A stretch of 32,861 nt of DNA from Nitratifractor sp. Its GTDB lineage: Bacteria; Campylobacterota; Campylobacteria; Campylobacterales; Sulfurovaceae. This document shows positions 1 through 9,682 of the stretch, in pieces. The position numbers were made by a program, and so were the translations under genes. The first letter of the stretch is position 1; every line of letters begins with the position of its first letter. The stretch covers positions 1 to 32,861 of the forward strand of contig WFMQ01000075.1 in assembly GCA_015488995.1 (NCBI GenBank), read 5' to 3'. The notes under the pieces were generated by a model that saw only the letters and a list, made by a program, of their open reading frames with translations, had not been told where the DNA came from and made no database searches.

Positions 1-1
1 A

Positions 2-2476
2 ACCGCAACCACGGAAACCCAAGTCGACGTGGCACCGGCACGTGCCTCCACACCCGACACAACGCCCGCCCCTAAACCGGAAGCCGAGATGCCCACACCC
101 GCCCAGCCCCAGGAGGAAACACCTGCAGAGACAGCGGTGCCCAAAGAGGAACCTGCCCAAGAGAATTCGGGCAAAGAGGATTCTGCCAAAGAACCCGAAC
201 CGGTCAAAAAGCCCGTAGCCACTTTTGAGAGTGATGCCATCACCATCACCAGTAAAGAGGCAGAAGAAGCGCCCAAGCCTCGTCGTGCCCGGCGCCCCAT
301 CGGTCGTGGAGGGATCACCATCGTCAAAAAGGCAAAGCGTGCTCCGGTACGCTCATCCAAAAACATATCGTTGGGCAATGCTCCCGCTGCCAGTCCTCAC
401 AGCAAGAAGCGAAAATCCAAACGCCCTGTCGAAGCCAAAACCACTGGTGAAAAACTGGAGATTCTCGGCGACAGAGGTTTGGGCGCAAGTGTAGAACTCT
501 ACGAAGAAGAAGAGGTGGTCTTGCTCGACTTCTCGGATAAAAATATTTATGAAGAGATGAAACGTCAAGAAGAGCGTCGCCGTGCCGAAGCCAAGAAGCG
601 CGAACAGCAACAAGGCAATATGTCGGCCGGTGCCCGCAAATTCCAACCTCAGCAACGCCGCTCCATCCGTCGAGGTGGCAAGAAAAAACGGTATACCCGT
701 CCCGAAACACAAGAAAAGGTCAGTGTGGTCAGAATCCCCGAAGACGTCCGCGTCTATGAATTTGCCGAAAAAGTCGGCGTGAGTGTCGGTGAAGTGGTCA
801 AAGTGTTGTTTACACTCGGTACCATGGTGACCAAAAACGATTTCCTCGACAAAGACTCAATCGAGATCCTTGCTGAAGAGTTTGAGGTAGAAGTCGAGAC
901 CATCAATCCGCTTGATGCCCTCGATTACGTCGCCACCTATGATGAGGTCGAAGAGGAAGCCTCAGAGGCACGTCCTCCTGTTATTACCATCATGGGGCAT
1001 GTTGACCACGGTAAAACATCCCTGCTTGACAAAATCCGCGCCACCAAAGTCGCCGACAAAGAGGCCGGGGGAATCACGCAGCACGTGGGGGCCTATCAGG
1101 TGGAGAAAAACGGCCAGAAAATCACGTTTGTGGATACTCCAGGTCACTCAGCCTTTACCGAGATGCGTGCCCGGGGTGCCATGGCGACCGATATCGCCAT
1201 CATTGTCGTCGCGGCGGATGATGGGGTGATGCCCCAGACCAAAGAGTCGATCTCTCACGCCAGGGCTGCCGATGTGCCGATGATTTTCGCCATCAACAAG
1301 ATGGACAAAGAGGCCGCCAACCCCGACAACGTCAAGTCCCAACTTGCCGAGATGGGGATCCTCTCCGTCGATTGGGGGGGTGAGTACGAATTTATCCCTG
1401 TTTCAGCCCACACCGGTATGGGGATCGATGATTTGCTTGAGACGATCCTCCTCCAAGCCGAAGTGATGGAGCTCGAGGCCGATCCGACCCGTGCCGCCAA
1501 AGCCGTCGTCGTCGAGAGTTCGGTCGAGAAGGGCTTCGGCCCCGTCGCCAATATCATCGTCAAAAATGGAACGCTCAACGTCGGAGACAATGTCATCGTC
1601 GGTACCACCTACGGACGTGTCCGTACGATGATCCTCGATGATGGCAGTCGTGCCAAATCGATTGGTCCGAGTACCCCGGCAGCGGTGGTTGGACTTCAGG
1701 AAGTCCCCGAGGCCGGTGAAGTGATGATCGGTATGGAGAATGAAAAAGCGGCCAAAGAGATCGCCGACAAGCGTAAAGAGCTGGCACGCACCAAACTCCT
1801 CTCCAAGTCCACCAAAGTCTCCATCGATGAGCTGGGCTCCCTCATCGCTGAAGGGCAGATCAAGAAACTGCCTCTGATCGTCAAAGCCGATGTCCAAGGT
1901 TCTCTCGAAGCGATCAAGGGTGCCTTGGCCGATCTCAAGAACGAAGAGGTCAAAGTCGAAGTGATCCACGACGGTGTAGGGGGGATCACCGACAGCGATG
2001 TTACGCTGGCCGATGCGAGCGAAAACGCCATCATTGTCGGGTTCAATGTCCGACCCACCGGTGCGGTCAAAAACAAAGCCAAAGACCTTGGCGTTGAGAT
2101 CAAAGCCTACTCGATCATCTACGATCTTCTCGACGATGTCAAAGCCCTCCTTGGCGGACTCATGAGCCCCGTCGTCAGCGAAGAAGTGACCGGTCAAGCC
2201 GAAGTGCGCGAGACGTTCACTGTCGCCAAAGTAGGTACCATTGCTGGCTGTATGATCACCGACGGGGTCATCACCCGTGGAGCGGGAGCGCGTCTGATCC
2301 GAGACGGTGTGGTGGTGTATACCAGCCGCATCAGCTCACTCAAGCGTTTCAACGACGATGCCAAAGAGGTTCGCAACGGTTTTGAGTGTGGTATCATGCT
2401 TGAAAACTTCAACGACATCAAAGTGGGCGATGTGTTTGAGACCTTCAAAGAGGTGGAGGCACAAGCAAGCCTATGA
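2..2476 (+). CDS. infB: Translation initiation factor IF-2, 5' end outside window
   Basis: IF-2 is the GTPase that places initiator fMet-tRNA on the 30S subunit and promotes subunit joining. The frame is open from base 2 with no stop or convincing start, so the gene begins upstream. The first in-frame start-like codon is a GTG at 29, which lies in low-complexity sequence and has no clear ribosome binding site. Numbering from that GTG, residues 1 to about 225 are a Pro/Ala/Glu/Lys-rich linker, about 231-297 look like an IF2_N module, and the G domain follows with GHVDHGKT at 323, DTPGH at 369 and NKMD at 423. The remaining beta-barrel and C-terminal domains are complete. Campylobacterota IF-2 usually also has an extreme N-terminal IF2_N module, presumably the missing part. 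The stop overlaps the rbfA start as ATGA, which implies translational coupling. Identity is certain; only the 5' end is unresolved. Confidence 0.97.
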   Translation, partial: TATTETQVDVAPARASTPDTTPAPKPEAEMPTPAQPQEETPAETAVPKEEPAQENSGKEDSAKEPEPVKKPVATFESDAITITSKEAEEAPKPRRARRPIGRGGITIVKKAKRAPVRSSKNISLGNAPAASPHSKKRKSKRPVEAKTTGEKLEILGDRGLGASVELYEEEEVVLLDFSDKNIYEEMKRQEERRRAEAKKREQQQGNMSAGARKFQPQQRRSIRRGGKKKRYTRPETQEKVSVVRIPEDVRVYEFAEKVGVSVGEVVKVLFTLGTMVTKNDFLDKDSIEILAEEFEVEVETINPLDALDYVATYDEVEEEASEARPPVITIMGHVDHGKTSLLDKIRATKVADKEAGGITQHVGAYQVEKNGQKITFVDTPGHSAFTEMRARGAMATDIAIIVVAADDGVMPQTKESISHARAADVPMIFAINKMDKEAANPDNVKSQLAEMGILSVDWGGEYEFIPVSAHTGMGIDDLLETILLQAEVMELEADPTRAAKAVVVESSVEKGFGPVANIIVKNGTLNVGDNVIVGTTYGRVRTMILDDGSRAKSIGPSTPAAVVGLQEVPEAGEVMIGMENEKAAKEIADKRKELARTKLLSKSTKVSIDELGSLIAEGQIKKLPLIVKADVQGSLEAIKGALADLKNEEVKVEVIHDGVGGITDSDVTLADASENAIIVGFNVRPTGAVKNKAKDLGVEIKAYSIIYDLLDDVKALLGGLMSPVVSEEVTGQAEVRETFTVAKVGTIAGCMITDGVITRGAGARLIRDGVVVYTSRISSLKRFNDDAKEVRNGFECGIMLENFNDIKVGDVFETFKEVEAQASL

Positions 2477-2850
2477 GCCCCGAAGCCATCAAGCTCAAGC
2501 GCACCGAGTCGGTGCTCAAGGAATTGCTCCCCGAAGCATTTGGCACCCTCGATGATCTACGGATCAATGGCTTGAATGTGATCGATGTCGTCTGCTCTCG
2601 TGGTCGCTACGACGCGCGGGTCTACCTTGACCCGACGGGCTTGAATGGGCAAGAGCAGTCCGAAGCCTTGAAACAACTTCGGAAAGTCAGCAGTCACCTA
2701 AGTACCTATATCCGGGACACTGAAGCGTGGTACCGTGCTCCGAAGTTTACGTTTGAATTTGACGATCAGCTCGAACGGATTGACCGCATGGAGAAACTCT
2801 TTGCTCAAATATCCAGCCAAAAATCAGAGGAGCCTTCGGATGAATCTTGA
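2473..2850 (+). CDS. rbfA: 30S ribosome-binding factor A
   Basis: RbfA is a small KH-type protein that binds immature 30S particles and assists 16S rRNA 5'-end maturation. The 125-residue product has the usual length and ends in an acidic/serine-rich tail. It begins [18 protein letters not shown], and the start ATG overlaps the infB stop by four bases. It lies between infB and rimP, the standard neighbours in many bacteria, so it is almost certainly co-transcribed and translationally coupled with them. The assignment combines the position with the family-like central region around residues 60-100. The sequence alone is moderately diagnostic; the context makes the call strong. Confidence 0.93.
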   Translation: MSPEAIKLKRTESVLKELLPEAFGTLDDLRINGLNVIDVVCSRGRYDARVYLDPTGLNGQEQSEALKQLRKVSSHLSTYIRDTEAWYRAPKFTFEFDDQLERIDRMEKLFAQISSQKSEEPSDES

Positions 2851-3268
2851 AGACCAGATTGCCAAAATTGTCCAAGCAAACGGTGCAGAGTTTTACGATA
2901 CCGAGACGGCAACCGAAGCCGAACAAACTGTCTACCGCGTCTACATCACCCATCCAGATGGCATCACCCTCGATCGGTGTGCCGACATCTCACGTGAGCT
3001 CTCCCCCTTTCTCGATGTCCATCCCCCCATGAACGGAAAATATTTCCTCGAGGTCAGCTCCCCCGGCATCGAACGCCCCTTGAGCAAACCTCGCCATTTC
3101 CAACAAGCCGTCGGTGAAAAAGTCCGGCTCAAAGTCCCCGGTCAGGATCGCCTCCGTGGGACATTAGTCGCTGCCGACGATCAGGGGGTGACCGTCGAGA
3201 CTAAGCACGGCGAGGAGACCTATACCTATGGCGAGATCGCCAAAGCCAAAACCTATTTTGAGTGGTAG
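2840..3268 (+). CDS. rimP: Ribosome maturation factor RimP
   Basis: RimP supports 30S assembly together with RbfA. The product is 142 residues from the ATG at 2840, which has a GAGGAG ribosome binding site at 2827-2832, inside the end of rbfA. The two genes overlap by 11 bases in different frames. A longer open frame runs upstream from 2735, but it reads through rbfA out of frame and has no signal of its own. Visible family signatures are the N-terminal alpha/beta domain with DRCADISRELSPFLD, the segment FLEVSSPGIERPL, and a C-terminal SH3-like barrel from about residue 92. The gene ends convergently with the EamA gene, and the two 3' ends overlap by 16 bases. Confidence 0.95.
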   Translation: MNLEDQIAKIVQANGAEFYDTETATEAEQTVYRVYITHPDGITLDRCADISRELSPFLDVHPPMNGKYFLEVSSPGIERPLSKPRHFQQAVGEKVRLKVPGQDRLRGTLVAADDQGVTVETKHGEETYTYGEIAKAKTYFEW

Positions 3269-4131
3269 CGATTGAGCAGATAAATCGCTGCCACCGCCAT
3301 CGTCGTCCCCACAATCATCCCCGCAGTCATATGCTCCCCCAAAAAGATCGCACTCAACCCAATCGCACTGAAGGGGACTAAAAACGTGAACGAACTGATC
3401 CGGTCGGCACCGATCCTCTGCCCTCCGACAAAATAGATCGACGTTGCAAAGGTGGTGCTGAAGAGGGCCAGTGAGAGGAGATTGAGCCAAGGGATGACAC
3501 CGATGTGGAGCATGTCGGTGCGGAAGTCGGCGACTCCAAATCCCTCAATCAGTGTCGTAAAGAGATAGAGATAGAAGCTGTAAACCAACGGCCCAATACC
3601 GGTCACTTTGCTGGCGACGATGGTCAAAATCGCCCAGAGGAGTGCCGCGAGGATAAAGTACAGATTTTCCAAGCGAAAGATTTGCTCCGCGCTGAAGCTC
3701 CAGACATTGAGGATCGTCATCACCCCCAGTGCCCCAAGCAACAAGGCCAACGCATCCTGTCTCCGTACAGCACGTCGTCCGAGGATGGCCGCGAGGAGAA
3801 AGGTGACGATGGGGATCAGCGTCGTCACAAACGCACCCCCCAAGCCGGCTGTCCCCAAATGCGTCCCCTCGATGTATAGCCACGTATAGATCGTCAGGAT
3901 CACGGCCGCGATGAGGGTCACCAGTGCCGACCGCAGATCGAGGACAAACGAACGCCGCATCCCTATGAGGATCGGCACCATGCTGATCGTCGTCAAAAGA
4001 TACCGGTAAAAAATAATCTCATTGACACTCATGTGATCGCTCAGGTACTTGGCATGCACCCACGATCCACCCCAGCCAATCATCGCCAAAAACATCAGGA
4101 AGTAAAAGAGAGCATGGGAACGGTGAAGCAT
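3253..4131 (-). CDS. EamA/DMT-family membrane transporter
   Basis: This is a drug/metabolite transporter superfamily protein (EamA), normally about 300 residues with ten membrane helices built from two five-helix repeats. Members export amino acids, metabolites or drugs; the substrate here is not predictable. The 292-residue product is almost entirely hydrophobic and shows the EamA-like start MIGWGGSWVHAKYLS and the second-repeat motif FLVPFSAIGLSAIFLGEH. I chose the ATG at 4131 because AAAAGG lies six bases upstream. A TTG six codons earlier (4149) is possible but has no better site. The gene follows dnaE after about 32 bases on the same strand and is probably co-transcribed with it; no functional link is implied. 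Its 3' end overlaps rimP. Confidence 0.85.
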   Translation of the reverse strand: MLHRSHALFYFLMFLAMIGWGGSWVHAKYLSDHMSVNEIIFYRYLLTTISMVPILIGMRRSFVLDLRSALVTLIAAVILTIYTWLYIEGTHLGTAGLGGAFVTTLIPIVTFLLAAILGRRAVRRQDALALLLGALGVMTILNVWSFSAEQIFRLENLYFILAALLWAILTIVASKVTGIGPLVYSFYLYLFTTLIEGFGVADFRTDMLHIGVIPWLNLLSLALFSTTFATSIYFVGGQRIGADRISSFTFLVPFSAIGLSAIFLGEHMTAGMIVGTTMAVAAIYLLNRYHSK

Positions 4132-4163
4132 CGTATACCTTTTCGACAAAATGGAGGGGAGAG

Positions 4164-7100
4164 TTAGCTTGCCGCCAACGCCTCTTCGGGGTAGACGCCC
4201 AGCTCACGGGCTTCGACAAGGAAGCCTTCCCCGACCCGCACTTTGGACTCGATGACAATGTCGGCGAGCTTGCTCTTGATGTGCAGCTCCAGCGGGCGAC
4301 GGCCGGGGTGTCTTTCGGCGAGACAGAAGAGCTCTTCGGCGATCTTGGGGTCAGGCATGAGATCGAGGGCGATGATCAGAGGGGGTTGGTCAGGCTCAGG
4401 CGTGTGGTGTTCCTCTTTTTTGACCTTCACCTTCTCTTTGCGGGCATCTTTGAGGGATTCGATCTTGAGGATGTTCATCCGAGTGAAGTCCCCATCACGC
4501 CCGATCTTGACTTTGAATGCGATGGGCTTGGTCATGTCAAAATCATCTTCAAGCTCTTTGAGGCGGTTTTCAAACAGCATCAACTCGATGTTGCCATGCA
4601 AATCCATGATGTTGGCGATGCCGAATTTGTTCCCTTTTTTACTGATCTTGTGCGTGATCTCTTCGATGCGCCCGATGAAGAGTGCTTGTGAGCCGTCGGC
4701 CAAATCATCGATCTCGGAGCTCAGAGTGTAGCTAATCTGTGAGAGCTCATCCCGATAGCGATCGAGTGGGTGACCGGAGACGTAGAAGCCAAGCGATTCT
4801 TTTTCAAACGCCAGAATCTGCATCGGCTCATACTCATCCATGCGCGTCAGTTCCACCTCAACACTCGTCATCTCTTCTCCCCCGCCAAAGAGCGAGCCGA
4901 CCGCCATTTTCTTGGCTTCGCCCGCTTTTTTGGCTGCATCGACCAGCTCCTCGATCTGCACCAACATCGCCTGACGTGAATACTCGAAGCTGTCGAGTGC
5001 TCCGGCTTTGATGAGCGCTTCGACCACCTTTTTATTGACCTTGGTCGCATCGATCCGAGAGACAAAATCACTCAGACTCCTAAACGCCCCTTCCGCCCGT
5101 GCTTCGAGGATCGAACGGATTGCGATGTCCCCGGCTCCTTTGACAGCCCCCAGACCGAATATGACCGATTCCTGACCGTCAATGTTGTCGGCGATAAACT
5201 CCAAATCGGAGCGGTTGACATCAGGGGGGAGGAGTTGAATGTCCATGTGTTTCAACTCATCGACGTACTTGACGACCTTGTCGGTGTTGTTTTTCTCCAG
5301 CGTCAGGATCGCGGCCATGAACTCGGTGGGGTAGTAGTATTTGAGATACGAAGTGTAGAAGGTGACCATCGCATAGGCCGCCGAGTGGGATTTGTTGAAT
5401 CCATACCCGGCAAATTTGACGATCAGGTCAAAGAGCTCTTCGGCTTTGACTCGATCGAAGCCCTTCTTCGCTGCCCCTTCGGCAAACTCATCTTTGAGCT
5501 TGTCCATCTCCTCCTTGATCTTCTTACCCATTGCCCGGCGTACGAGATCCGCGCCACCGAGGCTGAAGCCCCCGATGGTCTGGACGATCTGCATGACCTG
5601 TTCTTGGTAGACGATGACACCATAGGTGGGCTTGAGGATCGGTTCAAGCTCAGGGAACATATAGGTGATCTCTGCCCGGCCGTGCTTCCGCTCGACAAAA
5701 TCATCCAGCATCCCCGACTCCATCGGCCCGGGACGGTAGAGGGCCAGCATCGCGATGACATCTTCGAAGCCGTCGGGCTTGAGCTTTTTGGCCAAGTCGC
5801 GCATCCCGGTTGATTCGATTTGGAAGAGTCCGAGGGTCTCTCCGGTGCCGATGTACTCATACACTTTGGGGTCTTCGATGTTCTCCTCGACGAAGTTGAT
5901 CCGCCGACCGTGGCGTTTCTCGACGAGTTGGAGTGCCTCTTCGATGACCGTGAGGGTCTTGAGGCCGAGGAAGTCAAACTTGATGAGATCCACATCCTCA
6001 ACGTATTTGCCGCTGTACTGTGTCGCCAGTGTGTCCATTCCGGAGGGTTTAAACAGTGGGGTCTTCTGCCAGAGGGGTTCGTTGGAGATGACCACTCCGG
6101 CGGCGTGGGTGCCGGCGTTGCGGTTGAGCCCTTCGAGGGCTTTGGCAAATTTCCAGACCCGGGCGGCCTGGGGGTCGCTCTCGATGAGCTCTTTGATCTT
6201 GGGCTCTTTGTCGTACGCACTGTCGAGGTCGATTTTCAGCTCATCGGGGATCAGCTTGGCAAAGGCATCGGCTTTGGAGTACGGCATATCAAGCACCCGC
6301 GCGACATCCCGGATCACTCCCTTGGCCAGCAATTTACCAAAGGTGATAATCTGCGCGACGTTGACCCGGCCGTATTTGTCCACCACATAGTCGATGATCT
6401 CCTGCCGACGCGCCTGACAAAAGTCCATATCGATATCCGGCATGCTCACCCGCTCGGGGTTAAGAAATCGCTCAAACAGCAGTCCATAAGGCATCGGATC
6501 GATGTCGGTAATCCGCAGCGAATACGCCACCAGCGACCCGGCTGCCGACCCCCGCCCAGGGCCGACCGGTATCCCCATCTGCTTGGCGACATCGACAAAA
6601 TCCCACACGATGAGCATGTAGCCGGGGAATTTCATCGCGTTAATGATCTCGATCTCCACTTCGAGGCGTTCCCGGTATTCCACATGTTTAGCTTCTGGGA
6701 CGATTTTAAGACGGGCATTGAGCCCTTCGCGTGCCTCACGCATGAACAAAACTTTGTCATTCTCAAGTGAATACTCTACATCCGGCTCCGGCAAGGTCAA
6801 CCCCACCGCTTCGGCTCGCTCACGGGCAAACTTGAAGTTCGGCGGTGTCGGGTTGCCCAGTTTGATCTCGAGGTTGCACTTGTCCACGATCTCCTGAGTA
6901 TTTTCAAGTGCTTCGGGGATGTCGGCAAAGAGCCGTGCCATCTCTTCGGGCGATTTGACATAAAACTCCCGCACCGAGTGGCGCAGACGGTCGGGATCGT
7001 CGTAGAGTTTGTTCATCGCGATGCACATAAACGCCTCATGCGCCTCGCCATCATCCTGCACTGTGTAGTGGGTATCGTTGGTGGCGACGATTTTGATCCC

Positions 7101-7718
7101 GGTCTCCTGCGAAAGGCGGATGACCTCCTTGTCGATCCGCTGCTGATCCCCGATCCCATGCCGCATCATCTCAAGGTAAAAATCCTCCCCGAAGAGCTCC
7201 TGGTAGCGCAACGCGACCTCTTTGGCTTCGTCATACCCCTTGGCACCGTTTTTGAGGTTGCGTTCTGAGAGATTGAGATTCCAGTTGATCTCCCCCTGCA
7301 AGCACGCCGAGGAGCACACCAGCCCCTCGGCATGGTCTTTGAGCAGGTTCCAGTTGATGCGCGGGTAGTAGTAAAAGCCATCGATGTAGGCTTTGGAGCT
7401 CAGCAGCATGAGATTTTTGTACCCGACATCGTTTTTGGCATAGAGGCAGAGGTGGTAACGCTGTCGGACACTTTTATCCCCGATCTCCTCTTGATTGTGC
7501 AGGTACGCTTCCATCCCGATGATCGGCTTGATCCCCTCTTTGCGCATGGTATTATAGAAGTCGATCGCCCCAAACATGTTGCCATGATCGGTCATCGCCA
7601 CCGAGTCCATCCCGAGCTCCTTGACCTTCGTGGCCAACGCTTTGATCTTGTTGGCACCGTCAAGCAGAGAGTACTCGGTGTGGAGGTGGAGATGGGTAAA
7701 TTTGGGGGTGTCAGACAT
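4164..7718 (-). CDS. dnaE: DNA polymerase III alpha subunit
   Basis: DnaE is the replicative polymerase catalytic subunit. The product is 1184 residues, the usual length. An N-terminal PHP domain (about 1-280) is followed by the C-family polymerase domain with GRGSAAGSLVAYS and PDIDMDF (catalytic aspartates near D428, D430 and D432). Next come the thumb and fingers including GVIVYQEQVMQI, tandem helix-hairpin-helix segments, and an OB-fold near residues 1000-1080. The PHP metal ligands appear intact (H11, H13, D20, H45, E70, H89, C139, D215, H217), unlike E. coli DnaE. The start at 7718 is preceded by GAGG five bases upstream and by a good extended -10 box. The frame stays open a further 34 codons upstream, but that part does not resemble the family. 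A divergent intergenic region separates it from proC. Confidence 0.98.
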   Translation of the reverse strand: MSDTPKFTHLHLHTEYSLLDGANKIKALATKVKELGMDSVAMTDHGNMFGAIDFYNTMRKEGIKPIIGMEAYLHNQEEIGDKSVRQRYHLCLYAKNDVGYKNLMLLSSKAYIDGFYYYPRINWNLLKDHAEGLVCSSACLQGEINWNLNLSERNLKNGAKGYDEAKEVALRYQELFGEDFYLEMMRHGIGDQQRIDKEVIRLSQETGIKIVATNDTHYTVQDDGEAHEAFMCIAMNKLYDDPDRLRHSVREFYVKSPEEMARLFADIPEALENTQEIVDKCNLEIKLGNPTPPNFKFARERAEAVGLTLPEPDVEYSLENDKVLFMREAREGLNARLKIVPEAKHVEYRERLEVEIEIINAMKFPGYMLIVWDFVDVAKQMGIPVGPGRGSAAGSLVAYSLRITDIDPMPYGLLFERFLNPERVSMPDIDMDFCQARRQEIIDYVVDKYGRVNVAQIITFGKLLAKGVIRDVARVLDMPYSKADAFAKLIPDELKIDLDSAYDKEPKIKELIESDPQAARVWKFAKALEGLNRNAGTHAAGVVISNEPLWQKTPLFKPSGMDTLATQYSGKYVEDVDLIKFDFLGLKTLTVIEEALQLVEKRHGRRINFVEENIEDPKVYEYIGTGETLGLFQIESTGMRDLAKKLKPDGFEDVIAMLALYRPGPMESGMLDDFVERKHGRAEITYMFPELEPILKPTYGVIVYQEQVMQIVQTIGGFSLGGADLVRRAMGKKIKEEMDKLKDEFAEGAAKKGFDRVKAEELFDLIVKFAGYGFNKSHSAAYAMVTFYTSYLKYYYPTEFMAAILTLEKNNTDKVVKYVDELKHMDIQLLPPDVNRSDLEFIADNIDGQESVIFGLGAVKGAGDIAIRSILEARAEGAFRSLSDFVSRIDATKVNKKVVEALIKAGALDSFEYSRQAMLVQIEELVDAAKKAGEAKKMAVGSLFGGGEEMTSVEVELTRMDEYEPMQILAFEKESLGFYVSGHPLDRYRDELSQISYTLSSEIDDLADGSQALFIGRIEEITHKISKKGNKFGIANIMDLHGNIELMLFENRLKELEDDFDMTKPIAFKVKIGRDGDFTRMNILKIESLKDARKEKVKVKKEEHHTPEPDQPPLIIALDLMPDPKIAEELFCLAERHPGRRPLELHIKSKLADIVIESKVRVGEGFLVEARELGVYPEEALAAS

Positions 7719-7749
7719 GGGTACCTCGGTCAAAAATATTTGGGAAATG

Positions 7750-7758
7750 ACTATAGCA
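7750..7758 (-). promoter_or_regulatory. Extended -10 promoter of dnaE
   Basis: On the minus strand this reads TGCTATAGT, an extended -10 element (TGN plus five of six TATAAT matches). Transcription would start near 7743, about 25 bases before the dnaE start codon at 7718. No good -35 is seen, as is usual for sigma-70 promoters in Campylobacterota. Confidence 0.55.
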
Positions 7759-7829
7759 AAGGGGGGATTAGAGGAAGATAAATCCACATCGATGGCCACG
7801 GCCTCAACGAATCCATCCAAAAGATAATG

Positions 7830-7835
7830 TATAAT
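7830..7835 (+). promoter_or_regulatory. -10 promoter element of proC
   Basis: A perfect TATAAT lies 32 bases upstream of the proC start codon in the divergent dnaE/proC spacer. TG bases lie immediately before it rather than in the exact extended -10 register. The predicted start near 7842 would give a leader of about 25 bases containing the AAAGG ribosome binding site. Confidence 0.5.
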
Positions 7836-7867
7836 CCTCCAACCATTCTACTACAAAGGTACTCCGC

Positions 7868-8608
7868 ATGAATCTTCTCCTTATCGGTGCCGGCAACATG
7901 GGCGGTGCCATGCTCGCCGGACTCGACCGTACACACGTGACCGTCGTCGAAGCGTATCCGCCCCGTGCCCGGGAACTCTCCCAACTCTATCCCGAGATCA
8001 CGATCCTTGATACGATCCCACCTCTGGATGGCTACGTTGTTTTATTAGCCGTGAAGCCCCAATCACTGTCCGGAATGACCTTCAAGGGTGAAGCCGATGC
8101 CCTCATCTCAATCCTCGCCGGCACATCATTGGAGACCTTGCGCGAGACAATTCAAGCGACCTACTACATCCGCGCCATGCCCAACCTCGCCGCCCTCAAG
8201 CAAAAGGCCGTCACCTCCGTCACTGGTGATGTCGCTTTCAAAGAGCAAGCCCTCACCATTCTCTCCAGCATCGGTCAAGCGATCTGGCTCGAGAATGAAA
8301 CCCAACTCGACATCGCCACGGGTATCGGCGGCTCGGCCCCCGCTTGGCTGGCACTCGTCGCTGAAGCCCTCGCCGATGGGGCGGTCACCATGGGGCTACC
8401 CCGTGCGACCAGCTACGCCTACCTCCCGATGCTCTTCGAGGGGATGGGTGCCTTGCTGGCCGAGGAGCACCCCGCCCTCCTCAAAGATCGTGTCATGTCC
8501 CCCGGTGGCACCACCGCCGCTGGCTACGCCCAACTCGAAGCAGCGGGGACACGCAATGCCTTCATGCAGGCGATGCAAGCGTGCTATGAGAGGACACAGG
8601 CACTCTAA
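7868..8608 (+). CDS. proC: Pyrroline-5-carboxylate reductase
   Basis: ProC reduces 1-pyrroline-5-carboxylate to L-proline with NAD(P)H, the last step of proline synthesis, in the cytosol. The product is 246 residues, slightly shorter than the usual 265-275. The N-terminus has the Rossmann motif GAGNMGGAMLAGL. Further signatures are LLAVKPQS, IRAMPNLAA, GGSAPAWLALVAEALADGAV and, near the C-terminus, the family signature SPGGTTAAGYAQLE. AAAGG at 7855-7859 is correctly spaced for the ATG at 7868. The gene has its own promoter and is divergent from dnaE; the next gene, corA, follows after 80 bases and may be transcribed separately. Confidence 0.95.
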   Translation: MNLLLIGAGNMGGAMLAGLDRTHVTVVEAYPPRARELSQLYPEITILDTIPPLDGYVVLLAVKPQSLSGMTFKGEADALISILAGTSLETLRETIQATYYIRAMPNLAALKQKAVTSVTGDVAFKEQALTILSSIGQAIWLENETQLDIATGIGGSAPAWLALVAEALADGAVTMGLPRATSYAYLPMLFEGMGALLAEEHPALLKDRVMSPGGTTAAGYAQLEAAGTRNAFMQAMQACYERTQAL

Positions 8609-8688
8609 CCCGGGGACGCAACTGTAATCGTAGTATTTCCAGCGACTACAATCACTGCCCTAAGGTATGGCTATCTCAAGGAGTCACC

Positions 8689-9624
8689 ATGTATCTTTTT
8701 TCCGATCGTCTCTACCGCAAAGATGAAATCACCCTTGATGACAACCAAAAACAGGTGATCTTCACCACGATTGACAATGAGACAATCCTGGAGTGGCTCA
8801 ACCTGCATGGTTTTCCTGAGAGCTTCATCGAAGACATCCAAAACGAAGATCAAAGTATCGCCTACGAGTTCAACACAAAATTTCGCCTCATTATCCTCAA
8901 GTATTTTGTCAAAGACGAAGAGGATGCGATGCTCTATGACGATGAAAATGTCGTCGTCATCGTCACGGACACGACACTGGTGTTTCTCAGTCGGGATATG
9001 CGGATCATCAAACACATCACCACCAAGCTCTTCAAACGGTACGATCAGCGTGATTCACTCGAGTACATCACCTACTCCATTATTGACATTATGGTGGACA
9101 ATACCATGAACATCATTGACCGGATCGATGACCATCTCGAAGAGATCGAAGATCGCATTTTTGCCGAGGATTTGGAAGAACACGAGGTACAAAAGAGCCT
9201 CTACTTCGCCCGCCGCACGCTCAACCGCATCACCAAACTCTCCGTCCAATCCAACGATGTGGTCAACAAAATCTACAACCATTTCACCGCCGAAACACGC
9301 CAAAAACTCAAATATGAGTTCATCGACCTCAAAGAACACCTCTCCTTCTCGATCAACGAATCCAAATCCTACCTCGACCGCACCGGCTATCTCCAAAACC
9401 TCCTCATGGGTTTTATGAGCAACCGGATGAATCAGGCAATGCAGCGACTCGCCGCGATCTCACTGATCTTCTTGCCGTTGACGTTCCTCGTGGGTGTCTA
9501 CGGGATGAACTTTGACTTCATGCCAGAGCTACGATGGAAATATGGCTATTTTGCTGTCTGGGGGGTCAACCTCGCGGTAGCATGGCTGATCTATCGATGG
9601 TTGAGGGAGAAAAAGTGGATATGA
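8689..9624 (+). CDS. corA: CorA-type magnesium/divalent cation channel
   Basis: CorA proteins form pentameric inner-membrane channels for Mg2+ (some carry Co2+, Ni2+ or Zn2+). The 311-residue product has a large acidic N-terminal cytoplasmic domain, a long helical region (about 130-250), and two C-terminal membrane helices (about 252-271 and 283-302). The signature YGMN sits at residues 271-274 at the end of the first helix and is followed by FDFMPELRWKYGY in the loop. A strong AAGGAG site (8678-8683) precedes the ATG. A possible -10 TACAAT lies at 8647-8652 with no -35. The gene stands alone and ends at a hairpin shared with the convergent lipoprotein gene. Family assignment is secure; ion preference is not readable. 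Confidence 0.94.
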   Translation: MYLFSDRLYRKDEITLDDNQKQVIFTTIDNETILEWLNLHGFPESFIEDIQNEDQSIAYEFNTKFRLIILKYFVKDEEDAMLYDDENVVVIVTDTTLVFLSRDMRIIKHITTKLFKRYDQRDSLEYITYSIIDIMVDNTMNIIDRIDDHLEEIEDRIFAEDLEEHEVQKSLYFARRTLNRITKLSVQSNDVVNKIYNHFTAETRQKLKYEFIDLKEHLSFSINESKSYLDRTGYLQNLLMGFMSNRMNQAMQRLAAISLIFLPLTFLVGVYGMNFDFMPELRWKYGYFAVWGVNLAVAWLIYRWLREKKWI

Positions 9625-9642
9625 ACTGAAGTACGTAAGAAT

Positions 9643-9665
9643 ATCCCGTCATCTCTTGACGGGAT
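9643..9665. terminator. Bidirectional hairpin between convergent genes
   Basis: A perfect 9-bp stem (ATCCCGTCA paired with TGACGGGAT) with a 5-base loop lies 19 bases after the corA stop and 18 bases after the stop of the convergent lipoprotein gene. A modest T-containing tail occurs only on the minus strand. Position and symmetry suggest a terminator serving both genes. Confidence 0.6.
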
Positions 9666-9682
9666 GTTGTGAGACAAAAGGC

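Noticed and set aside
1403-2197. 264-codon minus-strand frame in infB
   Set aside because: Antisense shadow of the IF-2 beta-barrel and C-terminal region, Asp/Phe-rich with no recognisable motif.
5820-6770. 316-codon open frame on the plus strand inside dnaE
   Set aside because: Antisense to strongly conserved DnaE catalytic motifs, with no family resemblance.
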